The notes under the pieces: model-generated
The model's database searches: none
What the model saw: the letters and a program-made list of their open reading frames with translations, nothing else
What the model was told of the DNA's origin: nothing
Made by a program: the position numbers and the translations under genes
Part shown: positions 10,207 through 19,394 of the stretch, piece after piece
How the letters are laid out: each line of letters opens with the position of its first letter
Position numbering within the stretch: position 1 is the stretch's first letter
Origin: Acanthococcus lagerstroemiae
Lineage: Eukaryota > Arthropoda > Insecta > Hemiptera > Eriococcidae
Direction: 5' to 3'
Length of the DNA: 64,000 nt
Assembly (NCBI GenBank): GCA_031841125.1
Contig: CM063108.1
Coordinates: 48,816,122-48,880,121 of the forward strand

Positions 10207-10794
10207 AGGTATAAATATACTGTATAAATACATGTGTGTTAAGAATTTTTTCAACTCCCCGTTTACGAGAGAAAGAGTCGGATAGATAGTGGTTCGCGTT
10301 GCACTGGGAATAGAAGAACGAAACCAGTTCTCCACGTATACTATGGCCGGCCAGCATCGACAGCGGATTAAACGCGAATAGGTACTAATCATTTGCTAAT
10401 GAGTACCTATATCTCGTTCTGCCTCAGATACAACGACTCTGCTGAAATTCTCGACTATATTATGTGGAAACGCGCGGAGTCGGTGATTTTGAATCGTGTT
10501 CGCGATAATGCTTCGTTTACTTTTCAAAATTCACTGTTCTTTTTTCCCCCTTCTTCTTCTCCTCCTCTAACCTCAGTATATAATATTTATACTATGCCGA
10601 CATATCGTATATATGACAGACAGAGAAAGATCCTGTACTGGCTATTCACACTTGGTTAGCTCTGCCGCTGAACGCCGGTTCATCCGCCTAATTCGCGGCC
10701 ACAATACGCGCAGATAATCACGTATGTCGTTATCTGTACGCACAACCACTTTCTTACTGCTTGTTTTTGTTTTTGTTGTTTTTTCATACATAAG

Positions 10795-10850
10795 ATGGCA
10801 ATCGCGTTCTGTGCGCGCTGCCTTCTCGCCGTGTCTTCGTTGACAGACGG
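10795..10850 (+). CDS. candidate first coding exon with signal-like peptide (hypothetical)
   Basis: ATG at 10795 has A at -3 and G at +4. It opens 18 codons and a partial codon, MAIAFCARCLLAVSSLTD, with a hydrophobic run, and reaches CAGACGG followed by GTAAGTACGC at 10851, a near-perfect splice donor. The setting is CpG-rich. No downstream exon can be linked to it by eye, and a 56-bp match of this kind can arise by chance, so it is only a candidate. Confidence 0.22.
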
Positions 10851-12395
10851 GTAAGTACGCGATGATGTGGCCGACTCGGCGAGCTTTTTTGTAAATCTGG
10901 GAAACACTAGACACGATCACGCCCCGCGCGCCGTTCAACACGACGCGAACGAACCAGTTGCCGACAAACTGGATCCGACTTCTATTAATCTGGTTGATGA
11001 AAACGCAGCCAGCGTCCGCGTTGCCCTGCTACATGCCGGATGGCGAGATCTCCTCGAGAGTATCCGCGCTGCACAGTCAGAGTCAGTGCTTTAATATTCA
11101 TCGTTTGATCGATTGCGTTTTCTTCGTGTAACGAGAAACACCGACAGCGACCGCGCGCACTTATTACTCGATACTCGAAACCGTTTTAATGAAATGCACT
11201 ATGCGGACGCACTACAGATATGATATTATATGCGATGGATGCTGCTGCCTGCGATCTGTGCGTGTGCTGGATCACCTACAACAAAAGAGGCAGCCGCCGC
11301 GCGGCGCGCTTATCGCGAATGCGAGATCGCAGATCGGAGGATCGGACCGAAAACGCTCGGTGGACAGCGCGGCGAAGCACCGACATCGACGTTCTTCCAG
11401 CGGCTCCTGTGTTCGCAAGTTTTCAGAATGGTCTGTCCGTGTGTGGAGTACGGCTGGAGGAATCAGAACGATCGCAACGGCCGCCGATGAGAATGCTACG
11501 AATGTCGAGAACCAGTCAGCCCAGCCACACGAAATACTAATTAATACGCGGGCGATAAAGAAAACGTCGAGAAGGTATACGTAGACGTGGAAATTAGTTG
11601 TCCACATTTCGGGTGTAGAAGATACACACGCTTGTACGTGGTTGGGCTTGAACAGAGAACGTGTATAACGATTAACAGTCTGAGATCGGAGAGATATGTT
11701 ACAGTTATTACGGTTGTAAAAAAAAATGACCAATTTAAATGAAAATGCCTTACCTAGATTACCAACAGACGTCAGTTGACTGATTTTCGGGAAGTTGAAA
11801 AGTTGCTTGGAGTCTAGTGCCTGGGACCGGGAACCAAACACCCTGTGTTAGCCTCTAAATGCAGCTGAATAAGTGCAGGTACAGGGAGCAACCGAGAACA
11901 CCTTCTAACTCGCCGACACCATGATCCATTCCAGTTATACCACATGTGTGACAAATTAAGAGGTTAGAATCAAAACAGACACTTGCCATTTCACTCTAGG
12001 ATTGGCCAAGTCGCATCTTTGTTCCCTACTTCTTGAGAAGGTGACTCAGGGATCAAACCCAGTTGTACGTTGAAGATTGTCACGAGACCCCGTGGTTTGT
12101 TTCGAGTTTTCCTTCTCATTGACGACTGTGATCGGATTTGTTAGGTCGTCAACGGTTGTAATTCTGAATTTCGGATGATAATTAGGCCAGAAGTGTGGAT
12201 ACCATAGAGCGCCAATAGGTAAAGTACTGTACATAGGTGCAGGAATATCGTTTGCTGCGCTTGTGAATGTGTGGTATGTATTAAGGTACGTCCACATTTG
12301 AGTACGAACTGTAACTAGGCAAGCCGAGGCGAGGCAAGGCCGAACGAACGTCTCGTTTGTGCTCTAATGCACGAACGAGGCCGGTGTGAGGCAAA

Positions 12396-12490
12396 ATGTA
12401 GCTTCAACTACAGCTACTGTAGTTGGGATGTAGCTTCAACTACAGCTACTGTAGTTGGAATGTAGTTGCAACTACAGCTACATTAAGTAG
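12396..12490 (+). repeat. 32-bp tandem repeat in the left foldback arm
   Basis: Units start at 12396, 12428 and 12460, each beginning ATGTAGYTKCAACTACAGCT; the first two are nearly identical and the third is partial. The unit is itself partly palindromic (AGCTACTGTAGTTG). Confidence 0.8.
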
Positions 12491-12708
12491 CTTGAAGTTG
12501 TTCGCCGCTGCTACTTCTGTGGAAGCTACAGTAGCTGTAGTTTGAAATAACAGCTACAGATAGTAGTTGTGAAAAATGTAGTTGCGGAGATCAGCTGCAG
12601 CTAGTTGCTGTAGCTGTAGCTATAAGCAAATTACTAAACCTACTCATAATTTACTCGAATCACCGAACAATGCGGAAACCATGTGTATAAAGAAACAAAC
12701 TATACATA

Positions 12709-12889
12709 CAGGGTTAGTCAGTTTTCCTATGGCGGAAGGATGACTCAATGTGTTATCTACCAAAATGTACAGTTCGTTCTGTTAGCGGTTATGCGCGCTA
12801 CACGCTATTTGTAAATAGCGACAAAACCGATAACAGATCTTCATTGTAACGGAGTTTTTCTATGGCCGAAGGAAGACTGACTAACTCTG
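12709..12889. mobile_element. TA-flanked MITE (Tc1/mariner-like)
   Basis: Ends are CAGGGTTAGTCAGT (12709 onward) and the inverse ACTGACTAACTCTG ending at 12889, with one mismatch. The dinucleotide TA flanks both sides (12707-12708 and 12890-12891), the target duplication of Tc1/mariner elements. The subterminal TTCCTATGGCGGAAGG is also near-repeated at the other end. No coding capacity, 181 bp. Confidence 0.65.
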
Positions 12890-12989
12890 TATAGTAATGG
12901 GCGTCGCTGAGGGGGGAGGGGTACACGGGTAATTTCTACCCCTACCCCCACCTCAAATTCAAAGGCCAATAATTATATTTATAGGGAAT

Positions 12990-13300
12990 TGCAGTTATAA
13001 ATATCTTTACCCCCCCCCAAAAAAAAAATTTTTTTTACATCCCTCAATAAAATATTTTTACCCCCTCCAAAAAAAAATTCGCCAAAAAATATTTTTACAC
13101 CCCCTTCTCCCAACAAAAATATCCCTCCGCCAAAAAAAAAATAATCCCGAAAATATATATTTTTACACTCCTTCCCAACAAAAAATATTTTCTCTCCCCC
13201 AAAAAAATTCCCAAAGATATAATTTTACCCCCACCAAAAATCTCCCCCCTACCCCGAAGAAATACCCCTTCTCGCAAAAAAAATATTTTGGTTACCCCGA
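12990..13300 (+). repeat. C-rich/A-rich degenerate tandem tract
   Basis: Imperfect repeats of the pattern ATTTTTACCCCC(T)CC followed by runs of A recur about six times. The open frame seen on the minus strand is a product of this low complexity and is not a gene. Confidence 0.75.
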
Positions 13301-13708
13301 TTTTCGGTGATTCAAGCAAATCATGAGGAGGTGTAGTTGTCTGCTTACAGCTATGTAGCTGTAGCTGATCGCCGCAACTACATTTTTCACAACTACTAGC
13401 TGTAGCTGTTATTTCAAACTACAGCTACTGTAGCTTCCACTAAAGTAGCTGCAGCGAGCAGCTACAGCTAGTAGTTGTAGTTGTTGTTTGCAACTACTCG
13501 AGATGTAGTTTGCAGTCGCCAATCAAATTTTCGACCCAACTACTACAAGCAGTAAGGTTGAAAGTTGTAGCTAAGGTATTTTTAAGAGAGTAGCTGTCAT
13601 TGTAGTTAGCTACTCATGTAGTTGGCTACTGCCCAACACTGAACAAGGCATTATTCGCCGAGGCCCCGAACAAAGCAGCGTTCCCATCCGTTGTTTGGTG
13701 GTGAGACC

Positions 13709-13815
13709 GTCCACATCTGAACGGGTGCGAACCAAATTTTCTTTGAAGTACCGACTCGCGACGAAAAGCCTGAAGCAGTTTGCCTCGTTACAGTTCGTGC
13801 TCACATGTGGACGCG
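13709..13815. repeat. small inverted-repeat unit inside the right foldback arm
   Basis: CGTCCACATCTGA at the left and the inverse TCACATGTGGACG at the right, each extended by a GAAC/GTTC block, bound a unit of about 107 bp. A copy of the same terminal sequence, CGTCCACATTTGAG, lies at about 12287 in the left arm. Confidence 0.5.
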
Positions 13816-13984
13816 CCTTTACACACTCCACGTTCATTGGGACAGCGAGAGATATTTCTGCACCCGTGTACAGTATTTTGCCTATTTGCACTCTTGAAGT
13901 AAAACGCAGTGTCGGCTTCCAGTGTCATATCCGTATCCGGACGTCGGCGACGAAAGCAAACTTGTCGCGCGGCTTACAAGTCAG

Positions 13985-14113
13985 GGTAGTTGAGAAACTT
14001 TGTCATTGCTTTCCCCGCGACTTGTTGCTTCAGAGTATTTCCTTCTCTATATCAAGGATACTGCGGAAGTGAATTGTTACTAGTCACGTATCCGACAACG
14101 CTAAGTAAGCAAC
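13985..14113 (+). repeat. dispersed repeat, copy 1 (degenerate)
   Basis: Shares a block with 18131-18227, including ATT(A/G)CTTTCCCCGCG, AGAGTATTT and CCGACAACG/TAAGTAAGCAAC. Here the ATG and the donor-like GT of copy 2 are both changed. Confidence 0.6.
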
Positions 14114-14375
14114 CCCATGTCTTACCAGAGTCTTATCGAGCATGCACAGTCTTATTCACGTTTTTACATCGTCTTAAAGGTATTTTTGTACCGCTATGTC
14201 CTCTTATCTGCCTACGCTAAAAATATTTTTCAACCGACCTCATGCATTTGTTTCAGTTTCGTTTCTTCCTGTGAGGTTAACTCATTAGGTCTTGCAACTC
14301 GCAGATGATTTATCCTAACGATTCTTAACATGTTCCTTTGCAGAAAATTTACAACTCCAGGAACTTAGTATAACT

Positions 14376-14505
14376 GTAAACAGAGCTCAGTGCTCACCAT
14401 TGCGGCGAAAACTAAGGACCCAGAGTTCGATTCTGGAGTCGATTCTCGAGAAAATATCGATGTGGTCCCTTCGGGTCATTGAGAAAAATAAAATTCCATT
14501 TCCCT
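14376..14505 (+). mobile_element. tRNA-derived SINE remnant
   Basis: An A-box-like AGAGCTCAGTGCT at about 14382 and a B-box-like GAGTTCGATTC at 14423-14433 are separated by about 30 nt, as in tRNA genes, with TTGCGGCGAAAACTAAGGAC between. The T-arm can form a 5-bp stem (CCAGA/TCTGG). No acceptor stem is formed. The body continues to an AATAAAATTCC stretch near 14487. Flanking duplications were not identified. Confidence 0.5.
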
Positions 14506-15910
14506 AGTACCTATCCCCATTACGGCTCTAATAGTTTCGCCTGAGTATAATCGAGCAGCCATTTTAATTGCAGAATGTTTGTTCATAAATTTGTCATACC
14601 TCAATAACTCCTTCGTAATTTTGATTGAAGATTTAGATTTGACGTTCCAGTTGCACCTTGAAATCATGGAATTATTATTTATCTATTCTGATTATTCATT
14701 TATTGAAAATTTTCCATAAAACACCAATTCACGAATTGCAAAAGTTGATAAAATTCAAAATATTGTTCTATTAGTTTATTTGCATTGTTTTTATGAGGTA
14801 TAGTGTCATCTTCATGTAGAATCAAAATTTCGGGAGTTAGCAGTTTTTGAGATATAGCAAATTTTTGAACTTAATTGTGCAATCAGAATAACGGACCAGT
14901 TACTACCTAGCTGCTAGACCGCAGGAACATACCGAAGCAACTTATTTGTGGTGGGGCGGGGATCTCAGTTCTTTCAATTGTGAAGGGCCAATTTTCTAAC
15001 CTAAGACGATTCTATAACTTTGGTTCGTTGCCGGGGGGGGGGGGGGTCTATCTTGAAGGAAAATCGTCGCGGAATTACGAGCAACGAAAAAGATGCCAGT
15101 CTGTCGCGTGTTCGACAGCGGTGACCCTGTGACAATTTCCTACCAACCCATCTCCTTTTAAAGAGGAATATATTATGACTATTCACTCTCGAGGACTAAT
15201 AAAACATGTAGAGAAATGAAATGAGAACACAGTGTACGTTCACAGGTGTCAATTTCATAAATGTAGCTGTAGGTACCTGAGTGTTCGTTGTCAACATAAC
15301 TGGCCCTTCTGGCGGAGGTGTCGCCGGGCGTTTTACATTTTAATATACGTAACGTTCGTATAAATTAATTTTATTCAAAATTATATCTTATTTCCACGTA
15401 ATAATTTTATATTAATAAACCAGACACAACATTCTGTGCAGAACACGCATATCCGTACTGCATTATTACGAACATAATTCATTTATGAAGTTGCGAGCTT
15501 GTGTTGTATGTAGGTAACTCGTAAAATGAGTCATGCGGGCCATTTATTGGAAGTTCTCTCGGTAGTTCTCAATAGCTGTTCGGAGGCTGCCTCTTATTGA
15601 GATAAAAAAAATGCTCATGGTAGATGGATTTCTTTTTTTTTCTTTTTTTGCGTTGCGAGGGTGGAGAATCAGGCGACGAGTACAAGTCAACATATTTTTG
15701 CGAGAAAATGTAAATTCAGAAGTCATCGTCATTCTATCCTTGGAACCGGTGTAGGTAGTATAATCTCCGCATAAATTATACGCATGTTTTTAAAAGTCTG
15801 TTCGAACGATGATGAGAGTTTTTAGAATGCACAAATTTGTCTGCCAAAAAACGGGAAAAAAAGTGTGAAATCGAATTAGTAATAAAGATAAATCGGTTCG
15901 AGCGCTGTGA
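14506..15910. other. intergenic, no gene recognised
   Basis: AT-rich sequence with a G homopolymer at about 15033-15045 and short pyrimidine tracts at 15628-15650. No frame with recognisable motifs. Confidence 0.45.
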
Positions 15911-16000
15911 GGGAGCTCTCCCGGACTTCCTTTATTACGTGTGCATAGTTGCAAGAGAGCTCTCCGGACTTCCTTTATTACATCTGCATAGTTAGCCAGA
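15911..16000 (+). repeat. 44-bp tandem duplication
   Basis: GAGCTCTC(C)CGGACTTCC plus TTTATTACRTSTGCATAGTT occurs at 15913 and again at 15957. Confidence 0.8.
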
Positions 16001-16525
16001 TTTTCTCATCTTCATAGTAAGTACAAGGAATAACTACGGTAGAGAATTCAGAAAGCAATCCTGGGAAGGGCAATTCAGAAAGAGTAGAATTGACTAGTTC
16101 TTACCCCGTGCCACTCCCTGAGTGTTTGGAATTCTCTCGAGAGATTGTAATTAAGCTAGTAGGTAAACGAGAAACACTTGGAGTCTTTAACAATTTGTGT
16201 TGTTTACCGTTTTCTCATGGATATTGAAAATGAAGACATCTTCTAAGTTAATGATTTGGCGTATCTTGGCAGTATTGTATCCAGCCTCGTAGAGAGAAAA
16301 AGAAGGCCTGAGGGAATTTCCACGGACCTCCCTCTCTGTCGACAGGGTTGATTGTATTCAATAAGGAGGACCTTGACTCTGAAATAAGTCAAAGAATCCA
16401 GAGCGCATCAAAAGCGGTTTTCAAGCTTCGAGGCAGAATATTCAGCTGTAAGGACCTTCAGCTTAGTACTGAAATTGCTGTTTATAAAGCTGTAGTGCTT
16501 CCTATTCTGCTCTATGGGTCAGAAA

Positions 16526-17230
16526 CAGCGTTACCAACTCACAATTTCAGAGTTGTCTAGGATTGTTTTATAAAAATACCTAAGATTGCCGGAGACTGTA
16601 GGAAATTTTTGGAACACAGGTTCGAGTAAATCGTTTACCTATTTTTTGAATCTAGCGCTAGACTTGACACACCAACTAACAACTAAAAGCATTATTTCAT
16701 TAGGCTTTCTAAGCTGTGGTTTTTCGTTTTATCAACAAAAACAGACAGCAGACTTGCAGCCAATTGATGAATGAAAAAATGATAGGTCGTAGCTGTCAGC
16801 ACGCAGCAAAATTGCCAACATTCAAAAATGTGAAATGTAAACAATAAGTGAATCGACTAGAACTAAAAGTGGTTAATTTTTCGTTTTATCGTTTCATCAA
16901 CAAAAACAGACAGCAGACTTGCAGCCAACTGATAAATGAAAGAATGATAGTTCGTAGCTGTCAGCACGCAGCAAAATGGCCAACATTAAAAAATGTGAAA
17001 TGTAAACAATAAGTGAATCGGTTGGAAATAAAAGGGGTCAAGTCCACTTTTATCGCTTCTGCTTCTTTTACGGATTATGGGGGTATTGAAGTATCGCAGA
17101 TCTGCTGGTGTGGTCGAAATTTCGTGAAACAACTGGGAAAATCTAAAAAATACCTGAGTGCCGGGAAAATGCCGGAAGAATCTAGAATTGCCTAAAATCT
17201 CAGACAATTGCCGGATGGTTGGTAACACTG
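16526..17230. mobile_element. non-autonomous hAT-like element inserted in a LINE
   Basis: Terminal inverted repeats are CAGCGTTACCAAC (from 16526) and GTTGGTAACACTG (to 17230), one mismatch over 13 bp. The 8-bp direct repeats GTCAGAAA at 16518-16525 and 17231-17238 are identical target duplications, the length made by hAT transposases. The 705-bp body has no transposase. It contains two direct copies of about 150 bp (16719-16872 and 16876-17036). Insertion is in the middle of LINE coding sequence. Confidence 0.85.
16719..17036 (+). repeat. tandem direct duplication inside the hAT-like element
   Basis: Copies 16719-16872 and 16876-17036 share long identical blocks such as CAGACAGCAGACTTGCAGCC and GTGAAATGTAAACAATAAG; copy 2 has about 8 extra bases near its start. 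Confidence 0.85.
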
Positions 17231-18130
17231 GTCAGAAACATGGACTATCTACAGAAGGCACATCAAAGTGCTTGAAAGATTCCATCACTGGCGGCTCTGG
17301 TACATTATGCGCATCAATGACAAAATTACATCTTTAACGCTACTGTGCGGCTACAAGTAAATATCCCGACCATTGAGTATCTGTTGGCTCAAAATCAGCT
17401 CCGTTGCCTTGGCCATATCTAAAGGTCCCCAAAAAAAGTCTTACGTGAAGAGCTCGCCAGCGGTTGGAGAACATCTGGGGGCCAGATCAAGAGGTACAAG
17501 GACGTAGCTGACTCCCTATTCAAGAACACTGGTGTTGCTGGGAATTGGGAAGCTGCAAGTCTGGACCGCTTGGTTTGGAGAGGGAATCTGCCGCAACAGT
17601 GGTGGAGTCTTCGGAGCACATGCGCAGCGCCGGCAGACTGAGTCTGCTGGTATCCACCTATTAAAGTGTCACTACTGTGGCTGTCAAATCAAGTCAAAAA
17701 TAGGGATGATAAGTCATACCCGGATGTATCTCAGGAGGCAGTGCCATTGATTGGAAAGGCACTGGGATCCGAGGGACGCTGATGACTGTAAAATTTACTC
17801 ACTGGCTTCTCGACTGGGTGACAATGTTTGCAGGATTTTCAAAGCTTATTACAATACTACTCACATTTGTTCGCTCGGAGAGGAGGGCAGTCCTTAATTT
17901 ATAAATAAAATACTCTAGTGTTCATTCAAGAACCTTCTAGATTCTTACAGACATTCCAAACTGTTTTACGACTTGCCGAGCTCGTTTAAAACTCGCATAC
18001 AAATTTACAGGACTCTTTTAGATTTGATTAGGGCTTTTGAAAGTATGATCAAGACTTTTTAAAAGTCTTTTACACGTGTTTAGGACTTGACGCAACTACC
18101 TGCTTAGTCCTTTTACCCGTGAGATTCGCC

Positions 18131-18227
18131 AAGGTAGTTTGACATTACTTTCCCCGCGGTTTTCTGGGTTAGAGTATTTTCTTGTCATCGTTACCAGTCA
18201 CATGTCTGACAACGGTGAGTAAGCAAC
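18131..18227 (+). repeat. dispersed repeat, copy 2
   Basis: Homologous to 13985-14113. This copy retains CACATGTCTGACAACG followed by GTGAGTAAG at 18215, that is an ATG, three further codons and a consensus-like donor. It looks like a duplicated 5' end of a gene, though it could be an ordinary dispersed repeat. Confidence 0.5.
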
Positions 18228-19378
18228 TGAGCCACGTGTAACACAACACCATTCCTTCAGGCACTGTTGGTCAGTGTTCCGCGAGTATTATGCTTTATTT
18301 CTGAGACCTGTCGGGGTAGTGGGTAGAAGTCACGTTTTTTGAGGATTGAGAATCAGAGGCATCTCGTATATTTTTTGATGTACGAGTGTCAGATTTTGAT
18401 TTCTGGGAGTCATGACGTCAACAGTGGACTTTAAGTCAACTGGCGTACTATTTTTGCGGAGTGGAGAGTCAAGAGTTGAAGTCATCTGGTTGACTCTTCG
18501 CAAGTTGTGGTACTCTTCTGAACGTGTTTTATAACTCGTTTTAGACTTACAAAACTGTGTCACTGAAGTTTCTGAGAGACTTTGTAACATTCACGCTGCA
18601 TTCTGTGAGACTCTGTGTGACATTCCAATTGGTATTTTCGAATTGTTAGTTTAAATTATTTTCTCTGAAAGGGATAATTGCCCCGATTTTCTTCATTGCT
18701 CTCCTCGAAAGGGTTGTACGGAGCCACAGAGAGAAATTCTGATCCGAGACAAAGTCTTTACTGAACTCTTTTATAAGCGCAAATAAGGATGTTTAAGGTA
18801 GCTTAGTGTTCTCCCCCCCCCCCCCCCGAAAAATGTGGATATTCCGTATGGAGGACGGAAAGGGCGAAGCTATGCTGTACAAATGCGCGAATGAAGTAGG
18901 CGAACGAATTTTAGCCCTCTCCTATGCTTAAAAAGCCATACCCTCCATTACAGAAAAATATGCAGGACAGATCTCTTCGAAACTTTTGCGATTCTGTGTA
19001 AAATTTCATCCGAGAAAATGCTATTTTTGTCCTGTTTTCAATGGCTTTCGTTGAACATTCGTATGCCCGGGCTTTTTGTGCGGCCAGGCCTAGAGCAAAT
19101 ATCCCCCTGCCTCTCTCACTTTTAGTTAGGCCTAGGTCTGCTCGTTTGTTCCACTGGTACAATATTGTAAATGTTGTTGCAAAGGAATTGGTTTGGTATT
19201 CCACTCAGCTTCCTTGACCTCTCAAAAACAGACTTCGTACGCGTCTTTGAATTAGAAAAGAGAATCATTTTACAAAGGCCGAACGAACCCTTTCTCGCCG
19301 TCGCATTCGGCTACCGCGGCGCAGGTATTTGTAATTCGCGGACACCGTCAGGTGTTACGTATTTTTCTATTTAATTGG

Positions 19379-19394
19379 TTCGCGCATGCGCGAA
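19379..19394. promoter_or_regulatory. perfect 16-bp palindrome matching an NRF-1/Ewg site
   Basis: TTCGCGCATGCGCGAA is a perfect palindrome and its core CGCGCATGCGCG fits the NRF-1 consensus YGCGCAYGCGCR. Such sites are usual in CpG-rich promoters; the surrounding 19240-19850 is CpG-richer than average. The target gene is not identified. Confidence 0.45.

Larger units (their letters stand above)
9395..12225. other. CpG-richer region without an assignable gene
   Basis: Compared with its surroundings this stretch, especially 9540-9960 and 10640-11560, is rich in CG dinucleotides, as expected for a promoter or first-exon region. Several overlapping open frames of 75-190 codons exist on both strands around 11190-11840, but none has a family motif and the longest minus-strand one lacks an ATG. 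I read it as possible 5' regulatory/UTR sequence of a host gene, not as a demonstrated gene. Confidence 0.35.
12226..13890. mobile_element. large foldback element with TAGCTG-rich arms
   Basis: Two levels of inverted homology are visible. Inner arms: about 12520-12620 against 13345-13450, nearly identical in inverse, including ACTACATTTTTCACAACTAC. Outer arms: about 12226-12340 against 13785-13890, including ACATGTGGACG and its diverged inverse. Between inner and outer parts both arms are built of AGCTAC/GTAGTTG words. The centre (12640-13340) holds a separate MITE and a low-complexity tract. No transposase is present. Confidence 0.65.
16206..17760 (+). pseudogene. degenerate LINE reverse-transcriptase C-terminal region (interrupted)
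   Basis: Before the interruption: LAYLGSIVSS, then QRIQSASKAVFKLRGRIF, then AVYKAVVLPILLYGSET. After it: WTIYRRHIKVLERFHHWRL, then SGGQIKRYKDVADSLFK, and a terminal CHYC...H-type zinc finger near 17670-17735. These are the typical thumb and C-terminal segments of a common arthropod non-LTR endonuclease/reverse-transcriptase protein. Several frameshifts and stops break it (for example at 16300-16345 and 17355). It is split between GSE-T and W-T-I-Y by a hAT-like element; the two halves are in register once that element is discounted. Both endonuclease and the RT catalytic core are absent, so it is a 5'-truncated dead copy. Confidence 0.75.

Noticed and set aside
11272..11841. 189-codon open frame on the minus strand in the CpG-rich region
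   Set aside because: It begins at GTG, not ATG, has no family motif, and overlaps comparable frames on the other strand, as expected from GC-richer sequence.
13095..13319. 74-codon minus-strand frame rich in Phe, Ile and Gly
   Set aside because: Arises from the C-rich/A-rich degenerate tandem repeat.
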